Assembly: GCF_001187725.1 (NCBI RefSeq)
Contig: NZ_LGIQ01000007.1
Span: 370,324 to 434,323 of the forward strand
Reading direction: 5' to 3'
DNA length: 64,000 bases
DNA from: Brevibacillus reuszeri
Lineage (GTDB): Bacteria > Bacillota > Bacilli > Brevibacillales > Brevibacillaceae
The translations under genes were made by a program, and so were the position numbers. The notes below the pieces were generated by a model. It was not told the origin of the DNA. It made no database searches and was given only the letters and a program-made list of their open reading frames with translations. Of the stretch, positions 16,655 to 26,429 are shown in pieces; the stretch's first letter is position 1, and the number at the start of each line of letters is the position of its first letter.

Positions 16655-19513
16655 GTGAAGAACGGTTTTCTCTCCCTCGTGTTGCACGCCCATCTGCCTT
16701 ATGTCAGACACGGGGACCGGGACGATTACCTGGAAGAGCGGTGGGTGTACGAATCGATGCTGGAGTCCTATATCCCCTTGTTACTGGTTTTTGACAAGCT
16801 TCTTGCAGATGGAATCGATTTTCGCATGACCCTTGCTGTTTCTCCTACCCTATTGTCCATGCTGGACGATGAACTGATCCAATCCCGATTTCGGGCGCAT
16901 TTAGCCAAAACGGTTGAACTGGCAGGTAAAGAAGTCAAAAGAACGGCTAACCATCCAAAAGAGCATCGCGTTGCCAAAATGTATTTGGAACGATTCCGAA
17001 CCATCGCCACGTATTGTCAAAAGCTCGACTACAAGCTGATCACCGGTCTAAAGTGCGTGGAAGAGTCAGGCTGCGTGGAGCTGATTACGTGTGCAGCCAC
17101 TCATGCTTTTCTTCCGTTTGTTGAAACAGAGGAAGCGATCAGAGGGCAGCTTCAAGTGGGGATTGATACCCATCAGCGCATTCTTGGTCAGCGCCCAAAG
17201 GGAATTTGGCTGCCTGAATGCGGATATACGCCAGGAGTGGATCGCTTATTAAAGGAAGCAGGGCTGCGCTTCTTTTTCGTAGACAGTCATACCATTAACC
17301 ATGCGACTCCGACTCCACGCAGAGGCTTGTATGCGCCGTTGTTCACTCCACATGATGTCGCAGCTTTTGCACGCGATGATGTAGCTTCCCGCCAGGTATG
17401 GAGCTCGTACGATGGCTATCCGGGTGATTACGATTACCGGGAATATTATCGGGATATCGGTTTTGATCGGGAAATGGATTATATCGAGCCGTATATTCAT
17501 CCTGCTGGAATCCGTGTACATACTGGTTTGAAATATCATCGGATTACAGGACGAAGCGAGCAAAAGGATTGGTATGAACCTGAGTGGGCACGAGAAAAAG
17601 CGGCATCTCATGCGGGACACTTTTTGTACCATCGAGAGCGCCAGGTGGAGACCGCCTCGACTTGGATGGATCGTGAGCCATTGGTGGTTGCTACCTATGA
17701 TGCTGAGCTGTTTGGGCATTGGTGGTATGAAGGGCCGCAGTTTCTGGATTATCTCCTGCGGAAAACCGTATGTGATTCCCAGCAGGTGACATTAATTACA
17801 CCTTCCGAGTACTTGGCACGCTATCCTGAGCAGGATCGGGCTCATCTCCCCATGTCTACCTGGGGGAGAAATGGTTATGGGGAAGTGTGGCTAAACGAGC
17901 GAAACGGCTGGATCTATCGGCATTTGCATCAAGCAGAAAGAGAGCTGATTGCCGCTGTGACCAGTCTGCATGAAACTGACAGACAGAATGTGTATGGCGT
18001 TCAGGTGAAGACTCGTTGCCTCAGGCAGGCAGCGCGTGAGCTGATGCTTGCGCAGAGCAGTGACTGGGCATTTATCTTGGACGGTCAAACCGTAGTCGAA
18101 TACGCAGTCCGCCGTATTCACGACCACTTGGCGCGTTTTCGAGAATTGCTGGTGATGTTTGAGCAGGAGCAGCCGGATGAGCAGCGCTTGGGCGAAATGG
18201 AAGGAGCCTTTCCCCTGTTTCCAGACCTTGATGTGACGTACTATTTGCCGAATCGTGCGCATAGAGTGAACGTATCGCGTCAAATGGTAGCAGCGAGTCA
18301 ATCCCAGCAAGCAGAGAAGACCGTATTGATGCTGAGCTGGGAGTTTCCTCCTCATGTGGTCGGGGGACTTGGTCGGGCAGTTTATGATCTTTCCCGTCAT
18401 CTGGTAAGTCAAGGGATCGAGGTGCATGTTCTGACTGCCGCAGCTGATTCTGAAGCAAGGCAGGAGCAAATGGACGGTGTGCATGTACACAGGCTCCCCA
18501 CGTATATCCCAGGAGAGCAGGAAGACTTCATGCAATGGGTTTTCCAGCTGAATCTTGCGATCGTCGATGCGGTGGAGGAGCTTCGAGGCAATGGATTGCG
18601 AGCAGATGTGATCCATGCGCACGACTGGCTCGTAAGCTGGGCTGCTGCTGAATTGAAGCAACGGTTAGCCATTCCATTAATCACGACAATTCATGCTTTG
18701 GAGCATGGTCGCCACCAAGGCATTCATACGCCGCTGCAGCATCGCATTCATGAGTGTGAGCGGATGCTGACGGCAGTTTCGGAGCGTGTCATCGTCTGCA
18801 GTCACTACATGGGACACGAAATCAGCAGGCTGTTTGCTGTAGCTGCTGAGAAAATCAGTGTCATTCATAACGGAGTGGAAACAACAATGACACAGCCGTT
18901 CGCATCCGGGGACCTCAGGCAAGAATTGTCCCTTGGCGATGGCCCCATCCTTTTTTTTGTAGGACGTCTGGTACGAGAAAAAGGAGCTCATTTACTAATC
19001 GAGGCGGTGGCACGGCTTGTTCATGCCTATCCTGCGCTGCAGCTTGTCGTAGCTGGTAGGGGGCCGATGCAGGATGAGTTGAAGCAAGTCGCCTTTCAGA
19101 GGGGAGTCGCCCATCACACTCGCTTCTTAGGCTTTGTCGATGATGAGCGGAGGAATCAGCTGTTTTTACTAGCAGATGTTGCTGTATTTCCGAGTCTTTA
19201 TGAGCCATTTGGTATCGTGGCGCTTGAAGCGATGTCTTTTGGAACACCACTTGTCGTAGCAGATACCGGAGGGTTGCGCGAAATCATCCGACACGGAGAG
19301 AACGGGGCAACTGTATACGCGGGTGATGTAGAATCATTGGTCAATCAGCTGCACTGGATGCTGGGAAACCCCGACAAGCGTCGTCAAATGGCAGAAGCGG
19401 CAATGACCGATGTACGGCTGCATTATGAATGGGCGAAGCTTGCCCAACAAACAATTGATCAATATCGCTTGCTGACATTGTCTTCACAAAGGGTAGAAGT
19501 AGGAGCAACTTAG
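16655..19513 (+). CDS. GH57 alpha-glucan branching-type enzyme fused to GT4 glycosyltransferase
   Basis: 952 residues. The N-terminal about 520 are a GH57 enzyme of the 1,4-alpha-glucan branching type: LHAHLPYVRH at the start, nucleophile Glu188 in IWLPECGY, acid/base Asp349 in YDAELFGHWW. The C-terminal half, from about 555, is a GT4/GT-B glycosyltransferase: MLSWEFPPHVVGGLGRAVYD, FVGRLVREKGAHLLIEA and the EPFGIVALE nucleotide-sugar motif. Together this suggests one polypeptide that extends and branches an alpha-glucan. Start taken at GTG 16655, 7 bases after GAGGT; an earlier GTG at 16646 is poorer. In many bacteria these are separate proteins. The exact polymer is unknown. Confidence 0.88.
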   Translation: MKNGFLSLVLHAHLPYVRHGDRDDYLEERWVYESMLESYIPLLLVFDKLLADGIDFRMTLAVSPTLLSMLDDELIQSRFRAHLAKTVELAGKEVKRTANHPKEHRVAKMYLERFRTIATYCQKLDYKLITGLKCVEESGCVELITCAATHAFLPFVETEEAIRGQLQVGIDTHQRILGQRPKGIWLPECGYTPGVDRLLKEAGLRFFFVDSHTINHATPTPRRGLYAPLFTPHDVAAFARDDVASRQVWSSYDGYPGDYDYREYYRDIGFDREMDYIEPYIHPAGIRVHTGLKYHRITGRSEQKDWYEPEWAREKAASHAGHFLYHRERQVETASTWMDREPLVVATYDAELFGHWWYEGPQFLDYLLRKTVCDSQQVTLITPSEYLARYPEQDRAHLPMSTWGRNGYGEVWLNERNGWIYRHLHQAERELIAAVTSLHETDRQNVYGVQVKTRCLRQAARELMLAQSSDWAFILDGQTVVEYAVRRIHDHLARFRELLVMFEQEQPDEQRLGEMEGAFPLFPDLDVTYYLPNRAHRVNVSRQMVAASQSQQAEKTVLMLSWEFPPHVVGGLGRAVYDLSRHLVSQGIEVHVLTAAADSEARQEQMDGVHVHRLPTYIPGEQEDFMQWVFQLNLAIVDAVEELRGNGLRADVIHAHDWLVSWAAAELKQRLAIPLITTIHALEHGRHQGIHTPLQHRIHECERMLTAVSERVIVCSHYMGHEISRLFAVAAEKISVIHNGVETTMTQPFASGDLRQELSLGDGPILFFVGRLVREKGAHLLIEAVARLVHAYPALQLVVAGRGPMQDELKQVAFQRGVAHHTRFLGFVDDERRNQLFLLADVAVFPSLYEPFGIVALEAMSFGTPLVVADTGGLREIIRHGENGATVYAGDVESLVNQLHWMLGNPDKRRQMAEAAMTDVRLHYEWAKLAQQTIDQYRLLTLSSQRVEVGAT

Positions 19514-19547
19514 AAAATGTAGCCAAATGAAGGAGGAGCAAAGAGAG

Positions 19548-21923
19548 ATGAAGGCAGTAATCATGGCTGGTGGTAAAGGTACCCGTCTACGTCCGTTAAC
19601 ATCCCATACTCCAAAACCAATGGTGCCATTGTTAAACCGGCCTTGCATGGAGTACACGATTGATCTCCTGAAAAAACACGGAATTACTGAGATTGCAGTG
19701 ACGCTCCAATATCTGCCCGATGTCATTCGCAATACGTTCGGTGATGGTTCTCACTATGGTGTATCGCTCGTATATTTTGAAGAAACGACTCCGCTTGGAA
19801 CAGCAGGCAGTGTAAAAAATTGCGCGGATTTTCTGGATGAGCGCTTCATCGTGATTAGTGGGGATACCTTGACTGATATTCATCTGTCAGACGCGATTCG
19901 CTTTCATGATCAAAATAACGCATTGGCTACTTTAATCTTGACCAAGGTGGAATCGCCACTGGAGTTTGGTGTGGTGATGACCGATGAGAGCGGGCGTATT
20001 AACCGCTTTGTCGAGAAGCCGAGCTGGGCGGAAGTCTTTAGTGACACGGTAAACACCGGTATGTACGTATGCGAGCCGGAGGTGCTTTCCTATATCGCAG
20101 AAGACCGAGAAGTCGATTTCAGCAAGGAAGTGTTTCCCCTCTTTTTGCAGGAAGGGCAGCCACTCTACGGATACTCTGCCGAAGGATACTGGTCGGATAT
20201 TGGCTCATTGGAGGTATATCGACAGGCACAATTCGACCTTCTGGATGGACGTGTAAATTTGGAGATCAAGGCACAGGAGATTGCTCCACGCATTTTCCTG
20301 GAAAATCATGTGCGCATTGATTCTTCCGTCCGCTTGGAAGGGCCAGTTTATATTAGTGAAAATGTTCATTTGCAAAAAGGGGTAGCTGTTGGGCCCTATT
20401 CTGTGCTGGGCTCAAATACTACGGTAGCCACTGGGACCAAGCTGGCACAAACAATCGTTTGGGAGAATACGGTCATCGGGAAAAAAGCAGAGATCAACGG
20501 AAGCACACTTTGCCGCAATATCCGCATAGGGGAATCCGTTTTGCTCGGCGAGGGTGCAGCCATCGGCGATCAATGCCGAATCGGTTCCAAATCCGTTGTA
20601 AAGGCCGGTGTGAAAATATGGCCGGATAAGGAAGTAGAAGAGAGTGCCACTGTTCACACTTCTCTGATTTACGGGACGAAGCAAACGAAAAATTTGTTTG
20701 GCACAAATGGCATAAAAGGAATCGGTAACGTGGAAATTACAACCGAGTTTGTCACCAGGCTTGCGGCAGCATACGCTTATTTGCTCAAGCCGGGCAGTAG
20801 AATCGCCCTGTCGGCATGCTCTCACCCATTTGCCCAGCTGCTTAAGCATAGTATGATGACGAGCCTGTGCTCTTCCGGCGTCGACACTGTTGATTTTGGC
20901 ATGGGGAATGCACCTTTGATGCGATATGGGGTAAGAGGCTTGCAGTGCATAGGTGGCATCCATCTGTACATGGCAGAGCCACTCGAAGAAAAAGAGGTCG
21001 TGATTCAGTTCATTGATCATGCAGGATTGCCGATTTCGCGTGATTTGGAAAGAAAAATTGAAAATGCCTACTGGCAAGAAACATACGTGCGAAGCCTGCA
21101 TCATCTGGGAGAATTGCATGTGGAGCATCATGTCCAGGATGCCTACTTGCGAGCGATGGCAGAGCATATTGACGTCGCGCGAATCCAGCGACAACGATTC
21201 CACCTTTTGATAGATTGTGAGCCTCGGTTTCTACCAACGTTTTTGGCGCCGTTTTTTCAAGCTTTAGGGATTACAGTTGTGTACGGCCCGATTCAAGAGG
21301 GAGTCAGCAAAAATGGTGCTGACCTGGGAATTCGGCTTGATAAAAATGCGGAGCAATTTTCGCTGTTTACCGAGCAGGGACAAAAACTATCAACCGAGCA
21401 GCTTCTTGCTCTACAGCTTCTGGCATGCAGCGGTCATCACCAGCGAATAGGCTTGCCTGTGAGTGCACCAATGGAGCTCGAGCATCTGGCTCAGCTCTTG
21501 CAAATCGAAGTGGTACGGACAAAGGTTGCACCGCGCTCCATGATGGAAGTTTCTGTGGATGAACGCTTCCATCCGATGTTTGACGCGGTGTATAGCCTGA
21601 TGAGAATCCTCTCGTATCTCGCGCGGGAAGAAAAGCCGCTCAGTGTATTGCTAGAGCTTTTGCCGGCATGCCATATGGAGCGCAAAACGGTATTTTGCCC
21701 GTGGTCGTCAAAAGGGAAAGTGATGCGCAAGGTACTGGAGGAAAATAAAGGGAAAATGTTGGAGCTGGTCGATGGAATCAAGGTCTACGATGTGAATGGC
21801 TGGGTGTTGATCTTGCCGGATACAGAGGAGTCGCATGTCAAGGTCATCTCCCAAGGAGCTACTGCGGAAACAGCGGCTACGCTTGCTTCTTCCTATGCAA
21901 GGCGGATAGCAGAATATCAATAA
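19548..21923 (+). CDS. Sugar-phosphate nucleotidyltransferase fused to a degenerate phosphomannomutase-like domain
   Basis: 791 residues from ATG 19548 (AAGGAGGAG 11 bases upstream). Residues 1-235 are a nucleotidyltransferase with MKAVIMAGGKGTRLRPLT, VISGDTLTDI and EKPSW; 245-370 form a left-handed beta-helix (IRIGESVLLGEGAAIGDQCR). From about 385 to 791 the fold follows phosphomannomutases (LFGTNGIKGIGN). The active-site loop reads GGIHLYMAEPLEE instead of TASHNP, so the phosphoserine is lost. The Mg-binding DGDADR loop is replaced by DKNAEQF. The mutase part is therefore probably regulatory or structural. The nucleotidyltransferase should be active on glucose- or mannose-1-phosphate. Confidence 0.87.
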   Translation: MKAVIMAGGKGTRLRPLTSHTPKPMVPLLNRPCMEYTIDLLKKHGITEIAVTLQYLPDVIRNTFGDGSHYGVSLVYFEETTPLGTAGSVKNCADFLDERFIVISGDTLTDIHLSDAIRFHDQNNALATLILTKVESPLEFGVVMTDESGRINRFVEKPSWAEVFSDTVNTGMYVCEPEVLSYIAEDREVDFSKEVFPLFLQEGQPLYGYSAEGYWSDIGSLEVYRQAQFDLLDGRVNLEIKAQEIAPRIFLENHVRIDSSVRLEGPVYISENVHLQKGVAVGPYSVLGSNTTVATGTKLAQTIVWENTVIGKKAEINGSTLCRNIRIGESVLLGEGAAIGDQCRIGSKSVVKAGVKIWPDKEVEESATVHTSLIYGTKQTKNLFGTNGIKGIGNVEITTEFVTRLAAAYAYLLKPGSRIALSACSHPFAQLLKHSMMTSLCSSGVDTVDFGMGNAPLMRYGVRGLQCIGGIHLYMAEPLEEKEVVIQFIDHAGLPISRDLERKIENAYWQETYVRSLHHLGELHVEHHVQDAYLRAMAEHIDVARIQRQRFHLLIDCEPRFLPTFLAPFFQALGITVVYGPIQEGVSKNGADLGIRLDKNAEQFSLFTEQGQKLSTEQLLALQLLACSGHHQRIGLPVSAPMELEHLAQLLQIEVVRTKVAPRSMMEVSVDERFHPMFDAVYSLMRILSYLAREEKPLSVLLELLPACHMERKTVFCPWSSKGKVMRKVLEENKGKMLELVDGIKVYDVNGWVLILPDTEESHVKVISQGATAETAATLASSYARRIAEYQ

Positions 21924-21962
21924 TGGCTATTTGGCGACAGCCTGCGAAAAGGACGTGAGGGT

Positions 21963-23924
21963 ATGCCAAGACCACTCGTCGTAGGGAATGGAAGACTGCT
22001 GATCAATTTTGATGACAGGCTTCATATGCGCGATTTTTATTATCCATATGTTGGTCAGTTGAATCATGTAGGCGGTCATTTTAGCAAGCTAGGGGTATGG
22101 GTACAGGGGCGATTTTCCTGGGTTGATGAGGACGGCTGGGACCGCAAGCTCGGATACGGTCGCCAGTCGCTGGTGACCGATGTCCATGCACACCATGAGC
22201 ATCTGGGACTTTCCCTTTATATAGAAGATGGGGTACACCAGCGCGATCCCATTTATTTGAAAAAAGTGCGTGTACGGAATCATTCAAATGAAGCTCGTGA
22301 GGTGCGCTTGTTTTTCAACCATGATTTCAGTCTGAATGAAACGGAAGTTGGCGACACAGCTGTTTTTGATCCAATGCTGCGAACCGTTTATCACTACAAA
22401 CGGAATGTGTACATCATGATCAATGGAAGTACTCGAGAAGGTGGCATTGATCAATTCAGCACAGGGATCAAACGGTTTAACTATGCCGAAGGAACGTGGC
22501 GTGATGCGGAGGATGGGCTGCTGTCCGGAAATCCGATCGCCCAGGGGTCCGTAGATAGCACCGTGTCCTTTCGTCTGATGCTGCAGCCACTCGAAGAAAA
22601 GACAATGTCTTACTGGATGTGTGTCGGGGAATCCTACGAAGCTGTGAAAGCCTTGAATCAATATGTACTGGACAGTGATCCGGAACGTTTGCTTTCCCGC
22701 GTTGCGGTTTACTGGCAGCGTTGGGTAAACAAGGAGCAACGCGATTTTGCCGACCTGCCTGCAGATGTCGTGGACTTGTACAAAACCAGTCTCCTCTTGG
22801 TACGTACCCAGATTGATCAGAACGGAGCGATCCTCGCAGCCAATGATTCGGATATTTTGCAATACAACCGCGATCATTACAGCTATATGTGGCCACGTGA
22901 CGGAGCATTAATCGCCAGTGCCATGGCTCAGGCGGGCTATACGGGGGTAGTTGCACCGTTTTTCCGCTTTTGCGCGGAGGCACTTAACAAAGAAGGGTAT
23001 TTATTGCACAAGTACAATCCAGACGGGTCGGTTGGCTCCAGCTGGCATCCATACATCGTCGATGGTGAGGTTCAATTGCCGATTCAAGAGGATGAGACCG
23101 CATTGGTGCTGCATGCCTTGTGGGAGCAGTACAAGAGTGGCAAGCAGATTGAGGATTGTCAGGCACTATATCCTACCCTGGTGCGACCTGCGGCCCGTTT
23201 CTTGCTGGAGTATGTACAGACTGATTTGCAGCTTCCGAAGCCCAGTTATGATTTATGGGAAGAGCGGAGAGGAATTTTCACCTTCACGAGTGCGGCTGTT
23301 TTTGCAGGACTAAAAGCAGCCGCCCGTTTTGCGCAGCTGTTTGGCGACGACCGTCGTTACAAGCGCTACGATGAAGGTGCAGAGCGTATCCGATCCGCGA
23401 TGCTCAAGCATTTGTACGATCCTGAAATTGGCCGATTCCTGCGCGGGATTTATATTCGACCGAACGGGAAGATCGAGAAAGATTTTACCGTAGAGAGCAG
23501 CCTGTTTGCGTTGTTTGCTTTGGATGTCCTTCCAGCAGATGATCCGCGAGTCAATAGTACGATGGAGGCGGTGAAACGCAGTCTGCGCGTAGATACGGAA
23601 GTGGGTGGCTTTGCTCGGTACCAAGGAGATTACTATTTCAGGAAGTCACATGATACAGCGAAGGTTCCAGGAAATCCCTGGATTATTTGTACCTTGTGGG
23701 TCGCAGATTGGGAGATTGCCACAGCCAAATCCAGAGAGGAGCTAGAGGAGCCGAAACGCAGACTTTCATGGGTGGTCCGTCACGCCCTTCAGAGCGGCGT
23801 CCTCTCGGAACAACTTGATCCGTATACAGGAGCTCCCGTGTCAGTTGCCCCCCTAACCTGGTCGCATGCTACCTATGTTGCTACGGTTCTGCGCTATTTG
23901 GAGAAGGTGAAAGAGTTACGGTAA
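21963..23924 (+). CDS. GH15 glucoamylase-like glycoside hydrolase
   Basis: 653 residues, no signal peptide, so cytoplasmic. An N-terminal beta-sandwich (1-270) precedes an (alpha/alpha)6 barrel. GH15 marks: YMWPRDG (substrate-binding Arg-Asp), LPIQEDETALVLHALWE, DLWEERRGIFTFTSAA carrying the general acid Glu near 431, and the base Glu in LSEQLDPYTGAPVSVAPLTW near 614. The family hydrolyses alpha-glucosidic bonds from the non-reducing end (glucoamylase, glucodextranase, trehalase-type). Its place after the synthase genes suggests trimming or mobilising the glucan made by the same locus. RBS GGACGTGAGG. Confidence 0.9.
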   Translation: MPRPLVVGNGRLLINFDDRLHMRDFYYPYVGQLNHVGGHFSKLGVWVQGRFSWVDEDGWDRKLGYGRQSLVTDVHAHHEHLGLSLYIEDGVHQRDPIYLKKVRVRNHSNEAREVRLFFNHDFSLNETEVGDTAVFDPMLRTVYHYKRNVYIMINGSTREGGIDQFSTGIKRFNYAEGTWRDAEDGLLSGNPIAQGSVDSTVSFRLMLQPLEEKTMSYWMCVGESYEAVKALNQYVLDSDPERLLSRVAVYWQRWVNKEQRDFADLPADVVDLYKTSLLLVRTQIDQNGAILAANDSDILQYNRDHYSYMWPRDGALIASAMAQAGYTGVVAPFFRFCAEALNKEGYLLHKYNPDGSVGSSWHPYIVDGEVQLPIQEDETALVLHALWEQYKSGKQIEDCQALYPTLVRPAARFLLEYVQTDLQLPKPSYDLWEERRGIFTFTSAAVFAGLKAAARFAQLFGDDRRYKRYDEGAERIRSAMLKHLYDPEIGRFLRGIYIRPNGKIEKDFTVESSLFALFALDVLPADDPRVNSTMEAVKRSLRVDTEVGGFARYQGDYYFRKSHDTAKVPGNPWIICTLWVADWEIATAKSREELEEPKRRLSWVVRHALQSGVLSEQLDPYTGAPVSVAPLTWSHATYVATVLRYLEKVKELR

Positions 23925-23943
23925 CGAGAGGAGAGCTGAGGAG

Positions 23944-25368
23944 ATGAGAGCAATCCGTTTTGGTACGGACGGTTGGCGTGACATCGTAGCCGACGGATTT
24001 ACCATGGAAAACGTACGCATTGTCGCACAGGCAATTGCCAGCTATACAAAGGAAACGGGGCAACAGGAGCAGCCGATTTTGGTTGGTCATGACACGCGGT
24101 TTTTAGGTCGCCGATTTGCGGAAGAAATCGTCTCTGTCCTGACCGGCAACGGAATTCGCACCTATTTGGTGAACGAAGCAGCACCTACTCCTGCGGTCGC
24201 ATTTGGCGTCAAGCACTTTGCTGCCAGTGGGGCGGTGATGGTCACTGCTAGCCACAATCCTCCTGAATACAACGGGATCAAGTATATCCCGGAGTATGCG
24301 GGTCCAGCGACCCCGGCAATTACCCAGCGACTGGAAGCGTGGATACAAGAAATAGAGAAGTCTGGGGAAGTCCACACGATGACATTGACAGAAGCGGTCA
24401 AACAAAAGCTCATGCAGGTCATTGTTCTGCGCCCGCATTATGAAGCGCATTTACGCCGTATGATCAATATGGATGCTTTGAAAGGGTCTGACCTGCGCGT
24501 CGTTGTAGATGCCATGCATGGTGCCGGGATGGGATATGTAAGCGGTCTGTTGGCAGAGGCTGGTGTGAGTACAGTGGGCATCAGAGAGACACCTGATGCC
24601 GCTTTCGGTGGCGATTTGCCTGAACCAAATGACAAGCATCTGACCTTGCTGAAAAAAGTAGTGGTGAACCAACAAGCTACACTTGGGCTTGCGAATGATG
24701 GGGATGCCGACCGTTTTGGAGCAGTAGATCGTTTTGGTCAATATATCCCTCCGAATGATGTATTGGCTCTCTTAACCTATCATTTGCGAAAGAATCGAGA
24801 TCTCACAGGCAGGATTGTCCGGACAGTTGCAACGACGCATTTGTTGGACAGAATGGCAGAAAAGTACGGATTAGAACTGGTAGAGACCCCGGTTGGGTTC
24901 AAGTATGTCGGTGAACAGATGAGAAAAGGGGATGTTCTGATCGGAGGAGAGGAAAGTGGCGGAGCGAGCATACTTGGCCACATTCCTGAAAAAGACGGCG
25001 TTCTGATCAATCTGTTGCTTGCTGAGATGTGCGCTACTGAAAACAAAGGAATCGATCAGATTTTGCGGGATGTCTACGATGAGTTTGGGGAATTGTTCCA
25101 TACGCGTCTCGATATGCGCCTTGAGGATAAGGATCAGTGGATCCAACGCATGATTTCCTTGCCACCTGTACAGGTGGGTTCATACCGTGTGCAAGGGGTA
25201 AACCGAATGGATGGGATCAAGTTGATGCTGGAGGAGGGACACTGGGTATTGATTCGCCCTTCTGGAACAGAGCCACTCGTGCGCATTTACTGCGAAGCAA
25301 CGAATGCATCCGCATTGGAAAAAATCAAGGAAGCTATTCGTGAGTGGTTTCAGGAAATCAATGTATAG
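23944..25368 (+). CDS. Phosphoglucomutase/phosphomannomutase
   Basis: 474 residues with all four mutase loops: catalytic Ser103 in VTASHNPPEYNG, Mg-binding NDGDADRFG, sugar-binding GGEESGG and phosphate-binding RPSGTEP. It interconverts hexose 6- and 1-phosphates, here supplying the 1-phosphate to the neighbouring nucleotidyltransferase. Seventeen bases separate it from the GH15 gene and a terminator follows, so it closes the glucan operon. Glucose or mannose preference cannot be read from sequence. Confidence 0.93.
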   Translation: MRAIRFGTDGWRDIVADGFTMENVRIVAQAIASYTKETGQQEQPILVGHDTRFLGRRFAEEIVSVLTGNGIRTYLVNEAAPTPAVAFGVKHFAASGAVMVTASHNPPEYNGIKYIPEYAGPATPAITQRLEAWIQEIEKSGEVHTMTLTEAVKQKLMQVIVLRPHYEAHLRRMINMDALKGSDLRVVVDAMHGAGMGYVSGLLAEAGVSTVGIRETPDAAFGGDLPEPNDKHLTLLKKVVVNQQATLGLANDGDADRFGAVDRFGQYIPPNDVLALLTYHLRKNRDLTGRIVRTVATTHLLDRMAEKYGLELVETPVGFKYVGEQMRKGDVLIGGEESGGASILGHIPEKDGVLINLLLAEMCATENKGIDQILRDVYDEFGELFHTRLDMRLEDKDQWIQRMISLPPVQVGSYRVQGVNRMDGIKLMLEEGHWVLIRPSGTEPLVRIYCEATNASALEKIKEAIREWFQEINV

Positions 25369-25377
25369 CATGCAAGC

Positions 25378-25409
25378 GAGAACCTGCCGTAATGGTGAGG
25401 TTCTCTTTT
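25378..25409 (+). terminator. Terminator of the glucan operon
   Basis: GAGAACCT / AGGTTCTC stem with a 12-base loop followed by TTTTG. Confidence 0.85.
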
Positions 25410-25529
25410 GTTATCAACCGCTTAACTTCTACTGTTTGTAAACTGTTAGATTTGGGGGTTTTTTATAAAAAAACATTTTGCTAGAATCAATGTATGTGAA
25501 GTCGGTATCTAGATGAGAGATGGGGAACT

Positions 25530-26171
25530 ATGCGCATAGACCAACAAGTATTGCAGTCTTTTTTACAGGAAGTAAAGGTAGAAAGCCAGTCGCCAGACGA
25601 TCCGGTTGTAGTGCTTCATACGCCCTATCCGTGGGAGCTGGTCGGCACTGGCAATTACGCGGCTGTGTTTGCTCATCCTGACTATCCTCCTGTAGTGATA
25701 AAACTATATGCCCCAGGGCGTTCTGGCTGGGAGCATGAGGTGGAGGTATATCGAAAGCTGGGTGAGACAAGATCGTTCCCTGTTTGTTATGATTCAGGCG
25801 AAGGCTATTTAGTGATCACGCGCATGAACGGCATCTCTTTATTCGATTGTGTGCAATTTGGAATTCCGATTCCTCCTAGAGTGATCGAGGATGTAGAAGA
25901 GGCACTAGTGGAGGCACGCAAAAAAGGGCTGTTTCCGCATGATGTTCATGGAAAAAACGTGCTGATGGATCATGGTCGTGGTTATCTCATCGATGTATCC
26001 GATTACTACAAAAACATCCCGGATAGTAAGTGGCGGGATTTGCGCAAGGCCTATTACAAGGTATACCTACCCTTTCTCAAGGACCGCGGCTGGAAAATTC
26101 CCCTGTGGGTGCTGGACGGGGTACGCAGAGGATATCGCTTGTATAAAAAAGCATGGCGCTTGTTCCAATAA
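25530..26171 (+). CDS. Small protein-kinase-fold protein (YrzF-like)
   Basis: 213 residues. GTGNYAAVFAH resembles a glycine-rich loop, VVIKLYAP holds the ATP-binding Lys, HDVHGKNVLMD is the catalytic-loop counterpart (HxDxxxxN) and YLIDVSDY replaces DFG with a DVS metal-binding triad. It matches the short YrzF-type kinase-like proteins of bacilli, lacking most of the C-lobe. Substrate unknown. It stands alone after the glucan terminator; the ribosome site (GATGGGG) is modest. Confidence 0.78.
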   Translation: MRIDQQVLQSFLQEVKVESQSPDDPVVVLHTPYPWELVGTGNYAAVFAHPDYPPVVIKLYAPGRSGWEHEVEVYRKLGETRSFPVCYDSGEGYLVITRMNGISLFDCVQFGIPIPPRVIEDVEEALVEARKKGLFPHDVHGKNVLMDHGRGYLIDVSDYYKNIPDSKWRDLRKAYYKVYLPFLKDRGWKIPLWVLDGVRRGYRLYKKAWRLFQ

Positions 26172-26220
26172 CCTGACTCTGGTAAAATGAACATTTGACA
26201 AAAGTGATTGCTAGAGGTTT

Positions 26221-26384
26221 TTCAAAAAGTCGTCTTTTGATCACGAAGGAGTCGTGAAAGCTAATTCGACATCGAAAATGACGTTCACCTTCGAAGTCCG
26301 GTGGTCATGTAGCATGCCTACACTCCGCTCCTCCTTCGTACGGTTCTTGCCATTTTCTCGGTGCTGAAAAGCCAACTTTTTGAA
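26221..26384. repeat. MITE-like element with imperfect terminal inverted repeats
   Basis: About 164 bases bounded by TTCAAAAAGTCGTCTTTTGA on the left and the near complement of it on the right (TTCAAAAAGTTGGCTTTTCA when read on the minus strand). An inner hairpin GTAG-CATGC-CTAC sits near the middle at about 26310-26322. It does not code for a credible protein on either strand. Size and ends suggest a non-autonomous transposable or palindromic dispersed repeat lying between the kinase gene and lspA. Only one copy is in this window. Confidence 0.55.
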
Positions 26385-26429
26385 CACGCACTGTTCGGCT
26401 GATTGAGTCAGATGAAGGAGGATATCCCA

